Shown: positions 40,880 through 52,924, counted from the first letter of the stretch. The stretch: DNA of 64,000 nucleotides from Periplaneta americana (GCF_040183065.1 NC_091126.1:143283704-143347703), one strand, 5' to 3'. The notes: generated by a model from the sequence alone, not told the origin. Numbers and translations: made by a program.

Positions 40880-41430
40880 CTATAACGAAGCTACATCCAA
40901 ACGGCGTCCTCTCGGATAAGGTCCAAGAATGATCGCCCTCTAAGCCTTCATAACCTCTTTATAATCTTGCAAGTGAACAGCACTAGTAGCCACTGCTGTA
41001 GCGTCCAAATTCGGTACTGTTTCAAGAACTGCAAAAGCGCTATTCGGTGCTTGAACTGATATGTGGAGCAATTGTAGGTTTCCTTGAAGTGGAACTGGCT
41101 TCTCGAAATATTCGTCTGACAACAATTCATTCACAGAGGCATCTCACTGTCTTGAGACAATTCCTATCCTACACTGCAGTCGTGCGGCGTTTTCACTAGA
41201 AACATATGTCCAAGAACCTGTCATCCGTGGCGGATTAGAATTTCGTTGGCCTAATCGCGGTCGTATCTGACAGGGCCTATGTAGACCTATCTACTTCACG
41301 GAATTGTTGAAAGGCAAGCTGGATGCTGGAACGACGTATTGATGGCATTAGCCGTAAAACGAATGCTTCGTCCATGCTCGAACAACGCGAAACACTCGCA
41401 ACGTCTTCTCAGCAAAGAGGCATCTTTTTT
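40880..41430. other. Unannotated stretch
   Basis: Minus-strand frame 41134-40940 (EKPVPLQGNLQLLHISVQAP) has reasonable composition but no domain I recognise. The other frames are its shadows. Confidence 0.35.
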
Positions 41431-41433
41431 ATT

Positions 41434-41675
41434 TGGTTTCTTAACGACGCTGTATCAACTGTTAAGTTATTTGGTGTCGATAGGATTTGTGATAGCGAGA
41501 TGGAATTTGGCGAGATGAAGCCGAGAATTCTCCCTTGCTTTGTGGTTACTGAATACTTCGGAAGAAATCCAACCAGATAATCAGCCCAAGCGGGAATTGA
41601 ACCTACACCCGAGCGCCACTCTAGATCAGAAGGAAAAGCGCTTCGGCCGACTGTGCTACGCCGGTGGCCAAGAAG
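41434..41675 (-). mobile_element. tRNA-derived SINE (family A)
   Basis: Minus strand: GGCCACCGGCGTAGCACAGT (box A), GTAGGTTCAATTCCCGC (box B), TTGGGCTGATTATCTGGTTG, CTCATCTCGCCAAATTCCAT and tail CAGCGTCGTTAAGAAACC then A-rich. The best-preserved head of this family in the window. Confidence 0.88.
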
Positions 41676-41689
41676 CATCTTAACTTGTT

Positions 41690-42754
41690 AAATTTGAACA
41701 AAACTGTAAAGCAAGAATTTTGCTTGTAACAAATTATGTCGCACATTCATAATACATGAATATCTTATGTCCGATGTTGTAAATCTTAAAAGGAATTTAA
41801 TTGCTTGTTGGTGCAATAAAACAATAAACACACGACCTAGATAAAAAGCGTTTTATAGACTGGCATTTTATGATCCCTCGAGCATTATATTTCCTCCAAA
41901 AGAGTAGAATGCGTGTTTCTGCACTCATATTAAGTACCTCAATGTAATAATGCATTTTGTGTACTAGTATTTAGTCTAATTCGGTTTTTACAAGATGATA
42001 CACTTGCTTCGCGGGCCAATGTACCTATAAATGTTTAAACTGATGGACAGAATAAAACAGTACGGACGAAACTGTCCTAAACATGTGAATAACTTGGGAA
42101 ACGAATGAATATAAAAAAAATCAGGTACTTGAACATAAAAACATAGCAAAATGAGTAAAGGTAAAGAGGACAAACGCTTCATTGACGTTTCATGAATCGA
42201 GGGACCAGCATGAACCATGTAGCATAACCCGTGATGCTTACTGTTGCTACTGCTACTACTGCCACCAACACCCTATCAATATTAGGCCTACTATTGCTAC
42301 AACTGTGATTGAATTGACTTCTGCAAAAAGGACACATGTTACAAATTTATATTTTTAAGATAATCATGGAAATTTGAATAACAGGAAAAATAATAAAAAT
42401 TCGATTCTGTAATTATAACTATATTAAATTAACCATAAATGTAACTGAAATACAATATCACTTTCCAACAATCACTATTTCGTAACCTGCAATAAATTAA
42501 AATACTTTGTAACATATGTCCTTTTTGCAAACCAAACATTTTTATAGCAACTAAATGATCAATATTTTATTATATTGCTTACATCTTACAACAATATGCG
42601 TCTTGTACAAGAAAAAGAAGTATTACATTGTAGAATATGGATTATCATAAAAAAGATTAAAAATTGTCACGTAATTTATTGTAAGTAATATAATAGTGCA
42701 TTTTCAATATGTTTAACATCAAAGTCAAAATTTTGTCACTATACAATGTAAACC
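41690..42754. other. Unannotated stretch
   Basis: AT-rich, no recognisable frame, TIR or SINE box. Confidence 0.35.
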
Positions 42755-43135
42755 ATGTCATTCATCAATATCAGCTGCATAGTCCTCAATGAGTGTGGAA
42801 AGCCACTGGAAAATATCGTCATAAAATGAATTCCTTGAAATACAATGTTTTGGTTTAGCTACATCTTGAACAGGGTTGCAGAACTGGGAAAGAGAGGGGT
42901 GGAAGTATGGGAAAAGAGCTTGCTTCCCCGCCCACAAGGCCGACGCCTTCAAGGACGTATCTGTGAAGTTTCGTAACCACACTGAATATATCTCTCTACT
43001 CCCTCTACAATGTCCAGTGACGCGCAATGACGCGAGAGCTGAAGGCAAGGGATGAGTTACGTGTTCTGGCTTGTGACGTTTGCTACAATTGGTGCATAGT
43101 TTTGCATCCTTGATCTTGAAGCTTCTTTTGGTTTA
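42755..43135 (-). other. Unrecognised 126-codon open frame
   Basis: On the minus strand a frame stays open from a stop near 43134 to the stop before 42758. It reads TKRSFKIKDAKLCTNCSKRH, then PLPSALASLRVTGHCRGSRE, and ends TLIEDYAADIDE. No ATG opens it, so it would be a fragment or exon. CTNC followed by H/C could be a zinc ligand pair. Just upstream (about 43140-43480 minus) a second stretch reads ENPKILVESVDGMVNSTDI and RHFEYEDANEGPVVAKEFVN with one or two stops. The composition is more protein-like than the neighbourhood. It may be a broken host-derived or transposon gene; I cannot name it. Confidence 0.35.
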
Positions 43136-43489
43136 TGGAAAGTTTTAGTGTGGGAGGCAGCGGTAGAGATGGACAAAACCAAGTGAGAAAGTATGTTGTA
43201 CTAATCCATTTACAAACTCTTTTGCAACTACAGGGCCTTCATTGGCATCTTCATATTCGAAATGCCTAAATTTGGAAACCTGCAATGTCATCCTCTCTGC
43301 TCGTGGTTTGTGTGCCGACTCCTTGGAAATGTTTGTTTTCTTATAACTTCTTGGCCATCAGGTCTTGAAACATAAAATGTCAGTCGAATTAACCATCCCA
43401 TCCACAGATTCAACCAATATTTTGGGATTCTCAATGGCAAGCGAAATGTACAAGTTCTCCTTCAGATTCATTTAATCCGTAGCGTTAAC

Positions 43490-43964
43490 AAATTCGAGAA
43501 ACCAAAACAAAATAAGTGGTTTCCTTCCAACTTTTGTTCAAATTCTTTCATTGTTGTAATGTTTACCTATATACGTGTGAATTAATGTTTTAATATTGCT
43601 GTCTGGTTAATTTCTTCTCTTTCTGCAACTTCATGGATTTTTCACCATACAAAACCGTATTGACTGACAGAAGGTTTAATTTTTTTGCCAGAAAATATAC
43701 AAATGTTACCCTGCTTATGTAGTATTGGAATCAGTATTGAGTCCTGTCCATGTAGGAACTATTTCTTTCGGTGTAAAAACTTTATTTAATAAAAGAGTTA
43801 AATCACGCATTCGGGTAAGGATTTGGTGATGCTAAAAAACTATTCAACTGTGCAGATTTATGGCATTTTATTTGGGAGCATATTAAATATAGAGAAAACT
43901 AATAATTTCTGAAGACATATTTCTTAAACAATAATTGTGTAATAATGGTTTTGGAACAAACACA
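43490..43964. other. Unannotated stretch
   Basis: AT-rich, no recognised feature. Confidence 0.3.
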
Positions 43965-44207
43965 TGAGCTGTTGAGGGCAAAAGTGGTGTCAATCAAAAT
44001 TGGATAATGAGGTTTAAAGTAAAAAATTATGTAAAATACAGCGCAAAGTAGCAATTAATATGTCGTTCTTGCTATTCACTGACTACTAATAGTTTAAATA
44101 CAGTTAATATTAATTGCTACTTTGCGCTGTATTTTACAGAATGTTTACTTCAACCCTCATTACCCGTTCTTGACTTACACCACGTCTACTCTGAACGGCT
44201 CATATTT
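43965..44207. mobile_element. Foldback MITE with about 95-bp arms
   Basis: The left arm ATGAGCTGTTGAGGGCAAAA ... AATACAGCGCAAAGTAGCAA (43965-44060) mirrors 44107-44207 around a 46-bp centre. No clear target duplication; not coding. Confidence 0.8.
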
Positions 44208-44299
44208 TAGTATTGCAATAGTTATTTCATATTTTACCAAGGTAAAGTTCATATTTTGGAAAACATTTCTTCATAATGTGGCGGCCTATAGTTATAGAA

Positions 44300-44530
44300 G
44301 GCGATGATATAGTGACAGGATAATCGTAGTGAGAATGCTCGTGATAGTTTTGTGATACTGCTAGTGGATGGGGAAGGTGATTGTTGTAGTACTTGTGATC
44401 AGTGGTCGTGGTTGTGTAGTAGGAGTATATTGATGAGTGAGTGATAGTGATAGTTGTGGTAGTGTTGGGCGATGATAGTTGTAGTGTTAAGAGTAATAGC
44501 AGTGGCAGTAGCAGTAACATTAACAATAGT
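44300..44530. repeat. Degenerate (GTR)n low-complexity DNA
   Basis: GTGATAGT, GTAGTAG and GTGGT words over 230 bp. The Leu/Thr-rich frame on the minus strand is an artefact. Confidence 0.75.
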
Positions 44531-45348
44531 TGAGAGTAGTAACGCTGACATGAACTTAATGAAGACTGTAACGCACAGTATCTTTGAGAAGGAATTCAGC
44601 GAGAGCAGACACTTAGCTGTGTGTATTGGTCTCCCAACAAACAGCGGTGGGGTGCATTTCTATTGCGAGCATAGTGTTGCCCCACAACTTTGAACACTTG
44701 CACCGCTCCCTCACAAGGAAGGGTGGAAGAGGAGGTGGCAAAACGCGCCTGACCGCAGCGCATCTAGCAGGCTCCATACGACACCTTAATTTGGAAACAT
44801 TCATCAATTCCTCGTATAAGACTGCGCGGATGCAAACACAACGTTCCCTTTAATTTCAGTCTACTCAACAGAGCAATAAATTGTGAGCAGAAGCACCTGC
44901 GGTGTTTATTAGAACTGTCTCCTCTGCAAACCGCACAAATGTCACATATCGCAAAAACCGTGGAGAAAATGCGAATCCTGTTTACGTCATCAAGCACTGA
45001 GAAAACGATACGTTGCAGAGACTTGGGGTTACGGATGTAATAAATTGGAACGTCCTAAACAGGAGAAAATATGTGGTCTTATTATTTTTGTAACAATTGC
45101 GCTGTAATGAAAAAACAAAACTCGCATAAGAATGAAGTAAATTCTGTATTTAGATTCAGACTCAGAGCTTCGAGGAACGAAATCTGGAATGTCATTTTAA
45201 TCATCAACAGCATCATCATTATCATCACCATCAAGATAATTTATAGCATTACCAATGTGTAACATATCTCATTTTCTCTCCCGTCTATTGTCGTAACCGT
45301 TATTCAAGTTACATTTCTACTACCTGCCATCTTTTATAAAAATACCGG

Positions 45349-45354
<6 letters not shown>
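44531..45354. other. Unannotated stretch
   Basis: Short overlapping frames on both strands, none recognisable. A small ATC-rich patch at 45200-45235. Confidence 0.35.
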
Positions 45355-45403
<49 letters not shown>

Positions 45404-45425
45404 CATCATCATTATTATTATTATC
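45355..45425. repeat. (ATT)n microsatellite with ATC interruption
   Basis: About 70 bp of ATT with TATCATCATC near 45402. Confidence 0.9.
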
Positions 45426-46146
45426 TGCGTAGTTACCGCGTAACTCATGCATACAAACAAGCTCTCATTCCTGCTGGCAAGCCACTCTGTGCTCACTCAG
45501 TAGCTCAGTAGCGTCACTGACTGTTGCAATAAAATGTATTCATATTGAGTAATTTTGCTACACGTGAAAATTGGAGATGTCGAACACACTTTCGTAGAAC
45601 ATTTCCAAATTGCCGATATCGAGTAGGTCTATGATTTAAAAATTAGTGGAAAAGCTTCGTAAAACGGTATGAATACCGAATAGAAAGAAAACCAAAAGTA
45701 CGTATGTTCTTACTCGAGACAAATTAGATGAGATAGGTACCTGTTTAGAAACCAGTCACAGAAAGTCTTCGTAAATTAACACAACAAATCAACATCACAG
45801 ACAAATAATATTCAGTGTTGATACTAACAATTTTAAACAATGTGAGGCAAGTATTTTAACAGAGGGATCACATTTCGAGACTGTCTTAAAATAATGTGAT
45901 AGTATATTTTTGTGTTCGCAAAAACAGGAATTGTTTAAGTGCAAAACATCGCAACACTTTCTGCCATGAAGTCCGTGACGAATTCGGCAGAAAATCTCCT
46001 CCCAACTCAGAAACCATTTATTTCTAGCAGCAAAACTAGAGGGATCGCTTCAATTTTCGATAGGCTCCTGGCGATTTATCTAACTCCATTAGAGAGTGCA
46101 TATATTGTTCTTGTCTATTTTATGTTATATGTAACCATGGCCTTCA
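45426..46146. other. Unannotated stretch
   Basis: A frame at 45939-46205 ends in a His run made by the CAT repeat and is not convincing as a gene. Confidence 0.35.
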
Positions 46147-46178
46147 GTCATCATCATCATCATCATCATCATCATCAC
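46147..46178. repeat. (CAT)n microsatellite
   Basis: About 10 CAT units. Confidence 0.9.
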
Positions 46179-46319
46179 AACAGCATGCAACACCACTACC
46201 TGTGAACGTGCAATTTGATTCACATTCCCACAAGAGAAGAGAACTAGAAAAATTATCCAGTAGATGATTTACTATTTTAGTCTGTTAGTTATCAATTACT
46301 ATCTTATTTAGCGCCGGTA

Positions 46320-46700
46320 GAATTAGTGATAGCGAGATTTTACTTGGCGAGATGACGCCGAGGATTTGCAATGGACTTTTTTCCTACGTAGGAGAGCCGG
46401 GAGGCAAGCACCGCAGTATTAGGCTTACTGTGTAACTTCTTTATGTTAGAATGATTGTTGAAGTCCACTTAGGATCGCTCTTCAAGCGCATGATTCACTG
46501 CATGGTGCCATTTTATCGATTCAGCCACAGCATCCAGTTCTGACCAAAGGACAGTTCCTCCGCTTCCCCGTGAGATTATTTGCAGCCTCTTCAGATCTAT
46601 GACATTCGATTACTTGATATTATATTTACAATTTGGAATAACCTAGGAAAAATCCATCCAGGTAATCAGTCCAGACGGGAATATAACCCAAGCTCGAGCG
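46320..46700 (-). mobile_element. SINE (family A) split by about 250 bp of other DNA
   Basis: Minus strand: head side 46700-46635 (GGGTTATATTCCCGTCTGGA; CCTGGATGGATTTTTCCTAG) and body side 46380-46320 (TCGGCGTCATCTCGCCAAGT). About 46380-46632 is unrelated sequence lying where the middle of the SINE should be. Confidence 0.72.
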
Positions 46701-46870
46701 AAACTACGCCTGTGACTGATTCTTCTTCTTGTGGTTCAAGGATGGATTAAACACATTTCGTTCCGAGGCCGAGTTCTTTCATCTAGTTTTGGGCCTGCCC
46801 AAATCTCTTTGTCCTTTAAGATGGCAGTGAAAAGCTTGACGTGGGTAACGTTGTGGAACCGTAACCAACA

Positions 46871-46873
<3 letters not shown>

Positions 46874-46916
<43 letters not shown>

Positions 46917-46917
46917 C
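46874..46917. repeat. (ATT)n microsatellite
   Basis: Pure ATT tract; the Tyr/Asn-rich frames over it are artefacts. Confidence 0.9.
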
Positions 46918-47269
46918 ATTTATTAAATGAAATCTTCGGTTTATTTCGTCTGGATGGAGATTACGAAACAAAACTATTATTATCATTAACACAATGGGAT
47001 TCCCTGGTAAAGTAGTGACATCTATGGGTATGGAATGGAAGATATGTTCCATTCCTGTTACGGGAGTGATAAACTTATACTTCTGTGAGACTTTTAGTAG
47101 CTACGACGAAACTGAAGACTGAAAATAACAGTAACATTTTAGGGAAGTGGTTATCATGGTACCACACTACAGCGTGGGACAACGGAGGACAAACAAAATG
47201 AAACTGACAAATATCTAACATACATGTAAGGAGGACAGATACGGAATTTCACTTACAAGGAAAGCTCAG

Positions 47270-48407
47270 GTGATAATGGATTTTCACGAAATTTTTCCCC
47301 CATACGTTCCATTCAAAATAATAAATCTCCCAATAAATTTCTACATCCGCAGAAGGCCTAACCTTCGAGATAGGCCTACGATTTTTTCAAAATAATCGGT
47401 CGACATTCATATACAGTAAGTCTCATACCTCCTTTGCCATCGTGAAGAAGAAAATTTTTAAGGCCCCAAATGTTTATGCTTGCCCTCAAAATCGGGAAAG
47501 CTTACGAAAACTCACCTCTTCAAGTGGTTTCAAGAAGTATGTATACTTTCCTTATGTCAGTGATCATAGTATTGTTTTGGTAGACTTGTGAACCAGTTAC
47601 TGAGCTAGACAAGCTAAAGAAAGAATAACTCCAGAAGGTAAAACAGTGGAAATGTTAACAATTCCAAAGCACACAGTTCGGATTGTTCAGCCTCTTGACT
47701 TTTATGACTTGAGGTCTTGGAGAAATTTCATTTGGAAATTCTCTGACAGTGTTTTGTTACTTGGCACGAATATTATATTGCATCAGAGAGATAATGTGAT
47801 AAAGTTGCAGTCCTTAATACATAATCAATTTTCATCTCCTAGATATGTGAATATGTTTAAATATGGCTGTTATAAAGTCGGATACCTTAACAACAAATCT
47901 GATAAATTCATCACTCCTGTAGAATTCTATTTTCACGTTGATCTACGAAACTGCTCTAAAGCTGACTGAGTGAAACTTATTTTTCTGAAATGTTCGTTGT
48001 GCAAAGTTCCACTGTGTTTTGAGCATTTTTACAACGATTTCCACTAATGTGATCAGTACAGTGAGTAATTTCAGGTACCGGTATGCTTAAATTTCCTTAT
48101 TATTTCTTCGTAGACAATTCTGTAGTCAATTTCATGAATATTTTATGTATCATATGTAATTTTGGTAACTTAAATTTATTTAAAGTGATTTTGACGGTTC
48201 GGTATGCAGTTAGATGAAGTTTATTGCCTGATATGTCTAGCATATAGCACTGTGTTGCATTAGCTGTTGTAGCTCTGGATTGAAGAATTTCAAAAAGTCA
48301 TATCTCGAAAACTAGGTCCTTTCCGGATGTACAAATTTACAGGGAGGTTTCTTATTTCAAATGGAACGTATGGGGGAACAATCGTTGTGAAAATCCATTA
48401 TATCACT
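47270..48407 (+). mobile_element. DNA transposon with long arms and transposase tail
   Basis: The left arm GTGATAATGGATTTTCAC... CCCCCATACGTTCCATTCAA ... CTTCGAGATAG mirrors the right arm over about 105 bp (47270-47378; 48295-48407). A plus-strand frame (47646-47969) encodes a transposase C-terminus. No clear target duplication. Probably internally deleted, since the nuclease front half is missing. Confidence 0.78.
47646..47969 (+). pseudogene. DDE-type transposase C-terminal fragment
   Basis: Reads LTIPKHTVRIVQPLDFYDLR, then SWRNFIWKFSDSVLLLGTNI, LQSLIHNQFSSPRYVNMFKY and ends LRNCSKAD. IPkhTt..vQPLD..ffr.wk.f resembles the third-Asp region of pogo/IS630-type enzymes, and the HNQFSSPR..nM.kY segment is one I have seen in uncharacterised insect transposon proteins. 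Upstream (47490-47640) the frame is broken. Confidence 0.65.
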
Positions 48408-48409
48408 TT

Positions 48410-48866
48410 GTGAACCTTTCCTTGTTAGTCGGCTATCGCCTAAGCAATGTTTGTGACGCAAAGCCACATTCGCTGATTCGATTTTTGCCTGATGCATTGT
48501 AATATTTTTATAACCGAAGTAAAATCCAGTTTCCTTACAATCAGGTTGACGTTTCTAGGTAATGTGAGCCCACAAAATCCCAAAGGCGCAGGATATATTC
48601 CGCATTTAAAGCAAAGTTACCCCGTGCCGCGGCAGCAGGAAGGAGGGGCGAATATTCTTTCTTGATCTTGACACGAGAACAATGTGACGTGGTCAACACC
48701 ACATTGGGGCACCATTTTACCCACGGTAAGAACGTGTACTCAATTTGACAGAAAGTCTGATTGCACTTCGTGTCCATCCTGAAACTACGATGAAAAGAAA
48801 GACTCCGGCACTAGCCAAGTACAAATACAGGCCATTCCAGTCCAACGTCCACTGGTATAAAGCTAA
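48410..48866. other. Unannotated stretch
   Basis: Short frames on both strands, nothing recognised. Confidence 0.35.
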
Positions 48867-48867
48867 T

Positions 48868-49096
48868 ATGGTGCCAAATACCCGGTGCTGCGTTCGGGCG
48901 TGTATTAGATTCCAGGTTGGGCTGATTACCTGGTTGCGTTATTTACCTAGGTTTTCCCCAATTGTAAGGCGAATGTCAGGTAATTTCATGATGAATTCTC
49001 TGCCTCATCTCGTAAAATACCATTTTACTATCAAGTATCACTAATTTCATCGATTTTTTACTTGGTTATTTAACGACGCTGTATCAACTGCTAGGT
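48868..49096 (+). mobile_element. SINE (family A) with a reversed tail piece
   Basis: The plus strand shows CCAGGTTGGGCTGATTACCT, CCAATTGTAAGGCGAATGTC and CTCATCTCGTAAAATACCAT. The last 35 bp (about 49062-49096, GGTTATTTAACGACGCTGTA) is the family tail in reverse orientation, so two copies were joined or the tail was inverted. Confidence 0.75.
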
Positions 49097-49099
49097 CTT

Positions 49100-49770
49100 T
49101 TAGCCATGTGAATAATTCTGCAAGTCTGACACACTTACAAGTGATTAAAAACTTCCTTATTCCATGATTATTTTCTGCTGTTAAGCCACATATGGAACAG
49201 TTACTTTATGCCCCACCACTGAAAAAAATTAATTACTGATAAATGCGCAAGAACGCGCACACTTTAAAACAAAGATTCAACACTCTAAATGATGCTGTAT
49301 TAAATGGTAAAAGAATTCTTGTAACCAGACGTGACCGGCTGTATTAAAACTCACATTATATTTGGAGAACTCATTTCTTTTTTCAATTGTAATGTTTAAA
49401 CCCTTCTGTAAGAAGAATAATACCTTACAAACTTGTAATTTAAGTTATATTAGTAAGAACTAACCTATCTGGCCAGATTTCATGTTTCACAACACAATAA
49501 ATCACTAACAGTTGGTTCTTTTTCATCCACATAGTAAGCCTCTCTGTCTACGACTGAACAGGAGCGATAAGTTTTAAGAATAACTCGTTGTTCATACCCT
49601 TCTAAATATAACTTGCCGTTGATAAAACAGTAAAAGCTATTTCCCACAACATTCTTAAAGTGTTAAAGAACATGAATTCATATTCACCTATGCCTTGTCT
49701 AAACAAGTCGAAATTTGATTTTTGTCCATCTAGACTGGGAAAATTGCACATTGTGCATCGCCTCAATTCA
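49100..49770. other. Unannotated stretch with a weak LINE-like scrap
   Basis: Minus strand 49210-49130 reads CSICGLTAENNHGIRKFLIT, weakly like the Cys-rich end of some LINE ORFs. Otherwise no feature. Confidence 0.3.
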
Positions 49771-49804
49771 TCTTTTCTTTTTTTTTTTTTTTTTTTTTTT
49801 TTTT
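49771..49804. repeat. Poly(T) run
   Basis: About 31 T in a row. It could be a reverse-oriented poly(A) tail, but no retroposon is recognisable to its left. Confidence 0.85.
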
Positions 49805-49809
49805 GGAGT

Positions 49810-51638
49810 AGTGAAATTAATAGTTCGCCAATTAACGAATATAATCAAAGTGCGTTTATTTCAATTCTAGAACTTTATTAGTATGATTTTTTGGTGAAAA
49901 TCTCTTAAAACGGACATAAGATATTTTGTTATTTTGAGTAGGCTAATATGCAACTAACTTTGACAGAATGAGATAAAATAATTGTTCTATGTCTCGAAAT
50001 TTCTATTATAAATATTATCTGACTCCAGTAGCATATTGAGACATCTAGGGTCTGCTGCATTGTTAAACCCTTGTCCGTGTTTCGTTCTGAACTCGGGGGC
50101 TACTTGCGATGTCAACTTAAGGGAAAAATACACGAAGTACGCATTTCACAATATATTCACGTTTTCATTTTCATCTCAACAGAAAATACATTCAAACTAA
50201 ATAGATTTTCTTCTTCCTTTCCTCCAGTGCGTTGCGGCGGATTACGTGATATCCTGGCAGGGAGAGAGTACGAGGGGGGAGGGGAGGGGAGAGAAAGTTA
50301 CTCTGTGGGAGGCCGCACTCTGATGCTTTGTAACAAGCTGCATCATGACACTACGGTGAAGGGAAGATAAAATTTTATAGCAGAATAAAGAGCAACATTG
50401 CAGTACAGCGCAAATAAACAGGCAATCTTTTTCTATGAAGTTCATTACAGTTCATAGGCATACCTATAGCTCTACAAGTTGAGAAATATGAATACTTTCG
50501 TATTCTTACTTTGAACATTAAACACCGTTTTAAGTTAAATGACGTTATATCAAGCAGTAATGGCTTAAATGAAGAGTTTTAGTTAAATATCAGGTGCTAA
50601 TTAGAAAGCAGTGGTGTACTGGCAGTAACAGAAAAGATTAAGAGAAATACAAATTTCCAACGGACTGCAAGTTTCTTATTTAACAGCCGGAGTGGATCAG
50701 CTACTGACCCCAAATATATTTTGTGCGAGATCGTGCGTATTTGCTTGCTTTCCGCACAAAACCAATACGCGGTAAGTGTGAAATACCACACTCAGTATTC
50801 CCAACATAACACACATAACAATTTCCCTCTTCTTACCGCTTAAGCGCCACATTCATTTTACTGCTTTAGGCTTTTAACATATTATTTTTAGAGACGTTTA
50901 ACATAGTAATAATTATAAATTGGAAACTTACCACTGCAATTTCACCTAAATTGCACTGTTAATTATTGTTTTTAAATATATGCAAAAATTAAGTAAAGTA
51001 TACTACTCTACAAAAGTTATTGCATTCCTGATGCAAGTAACATTAAGGAAGCCGTGAAAAAAATCAACAAGATTCCAGATGCCGATGTTATTACTGCAAT
51101 ATGTTATATAAATAATATTGTTAAAATATTAAAGTGAAAAATAAATCATTACATAACCTTACCGTTTGTTTTAAGTTCGCTGGGGGGGGGAAGACAGACG
51201 TATATCACGGCCTGCTGGAGTATAGTGAACACAGAAAAAATTTTATAGCAACAATGTTGAAGATAGATATTTTGGTATTCCAAAGTTGCCGTCATTAAAC
51301 AGAAACCAAGATGGAGATTTCATTGCAACTAATTAGAAATTCGTCTTTCAGGTATGTAATAAACGATCTTAGCACAAAATAATGTACGATACACGAGCGG
51401 TATGTTTGTTTTCATGTTCTCGGAATTTAAAAATGCTCAACTACGTTTCGCTTTTTCAATCTTTTCCTCGAACATGAAAACATCAACATACCGCTCTTGT
51501 AACGCATATTACTATTCCATTATATCTCTTTTATTATAGGGGAATTTGTTTCATGTTTTTGTGGATTTTATTGTTATATTAGGGCAAGTGAAGGTATTAA
51601 CATCATGCAGGTTATAATGCCATTTAATATTCTATAAT
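49810..51638. other. Unannotated stretch
   Basis: Unique-looking AT-rich DNA with a GA/GC-rich patch at 50225-50310 and a G8-9 run at 51182. A short frame 51020-51118 reads IPDASNIKEAVKKINKIP then VITAICYINNIVKILK and stops; it looks protein-like but is too short to call. Confidence 0.35.
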
Positions 51639-51639
51639 T

Positions 51640-52300
51640 ACAGACGAAGACCGACGAACACTACTGACGCAGCAGAACGAGCCACGGCAACGAAGTGGAC
51701 CTGGGGGGGGGACATGTGGCGAGACTACACCAGACAAGAGGGACCCATGCAGTCACGATGTGGGACCCCTACGTCGGAAAGAGAGGACAGGGAAGACCAC
51801 GGCTCAGATGGTCTGACATGTTTACCAAAGAGGCGGGGAAACAATGGTCGAGGACAGCAAAGAACAGAGTTTTGTGAAAAGAACTAGGGAAGGTCATTGT
51901 AAATAGATAACGCAATCAGTGTTAAGATATTGTAAATTAGTAAAGTCACTATTAAAGTCAGTATTAGTGAAAGTGTAAGACAAGTTTTGTAAATAGTAAA
52001 GTCAGTGTTGAGAAAGTGTCAGGTAAATAGTGTAAATAGCAATCAGTGTTCGTCAAAGAGCCAGTGTCAGTATAATGCGTGCTGTGCAAGAAAAAGATGA
52101 ACAAAGAACAGTGCTGAGACTAGTTAAAGTTGAACAGGGTTATTAACCATGTCACAAAAGTAGTATACACGACAAGCTCGCCTGGATTGGCTCACCAAGC
52201 GAGTACACTTGAGCCATCCCTGTCGAGGGGGTTCTAACCCCATCACAGGAGGCCTGTGCCCAACATGGGACATCATGGCTAACATTAATTAATTCATTCA
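51640..52300 (+). mobile_element. RTE-type LINE 3' end
   Basis: The plus frame 51695-51877 reads HVARLHQTRGTHAVTMWDPY, then KRGQGRPRLRWSDMFTKEAG and KQWSRTAKNRVL. GHVARM..gRWt...t.W.P..gkR..GRP..RW.D is the C-terminus of RTE-like LINEs. The 3' part ends GAGGCCTGTGCCCAACATGG then GGCTAACATTAATTAATT, a typical RTE end. The 5' part is missing. Confidence 0.8.
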
Positions 52301-52378
52301 ATTACAGTATTTAACGTGAAAATCTGTGTTGGCAGCTCTAGTGAAAGAAGTATGATGTTTAGAGGAATCTTTCTTATA

Positions 52379-52921
52379 TGGGAAACTCGGCTAATTCCGC
52401 AGTACTAAGAAGTAAATCTATCATATTTTTATCAAAATGCTTATTGAAAAATATTATCAAGGTATGTAGACATGGACGAAACCTTTCATTATCAAATGAG
52501 ATAGACTTATTAAAGTGCAAATATATTTAGTTGTACATACAATACAGTTGAAGAAAAACAACTCGGGTAATTCCGCAACAAATAGGATAAATCCGCAATA
52601 TAAGTTGGCTAGTTCCGCAGTCGTAAATAATTATGAAATACATTATGAAAGTAACATAAAAGGAACGATTTATATGTAACAATGCTCACTTTGTTCACAG
52701 CTGTGTAGCAAAGCACGGAAAACAGCCAACTTTCGATGTTTCACTGTATTTCCGACAGAGGTGTCGACCAAAACCATTGATTTTTTCTATAGTACTGCAG
52801 ACGACATGCATCCTGCTGACAGCCTCTCAAAATTTACATTCACGCTATTGTAAAGCCGCAGTAAAATCATATATGCACTACTGCGGAATTATCCGTACTG
52901 CGAAATTAGCCAAGTTTCTCC
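52379..52921. mobile_element. Pogo-like MITE, CCGCA family, copy 3
   Basis: Ends TGGGAAACTCGGCTAATTCC and (right) GGAGAAACTTGGCTAATTTC, TA at 52377-52378 and 52922-52923. Uninterrupted, 543 bp. Confidence 0.88.
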
Positions 52922-52924
52922 TAC

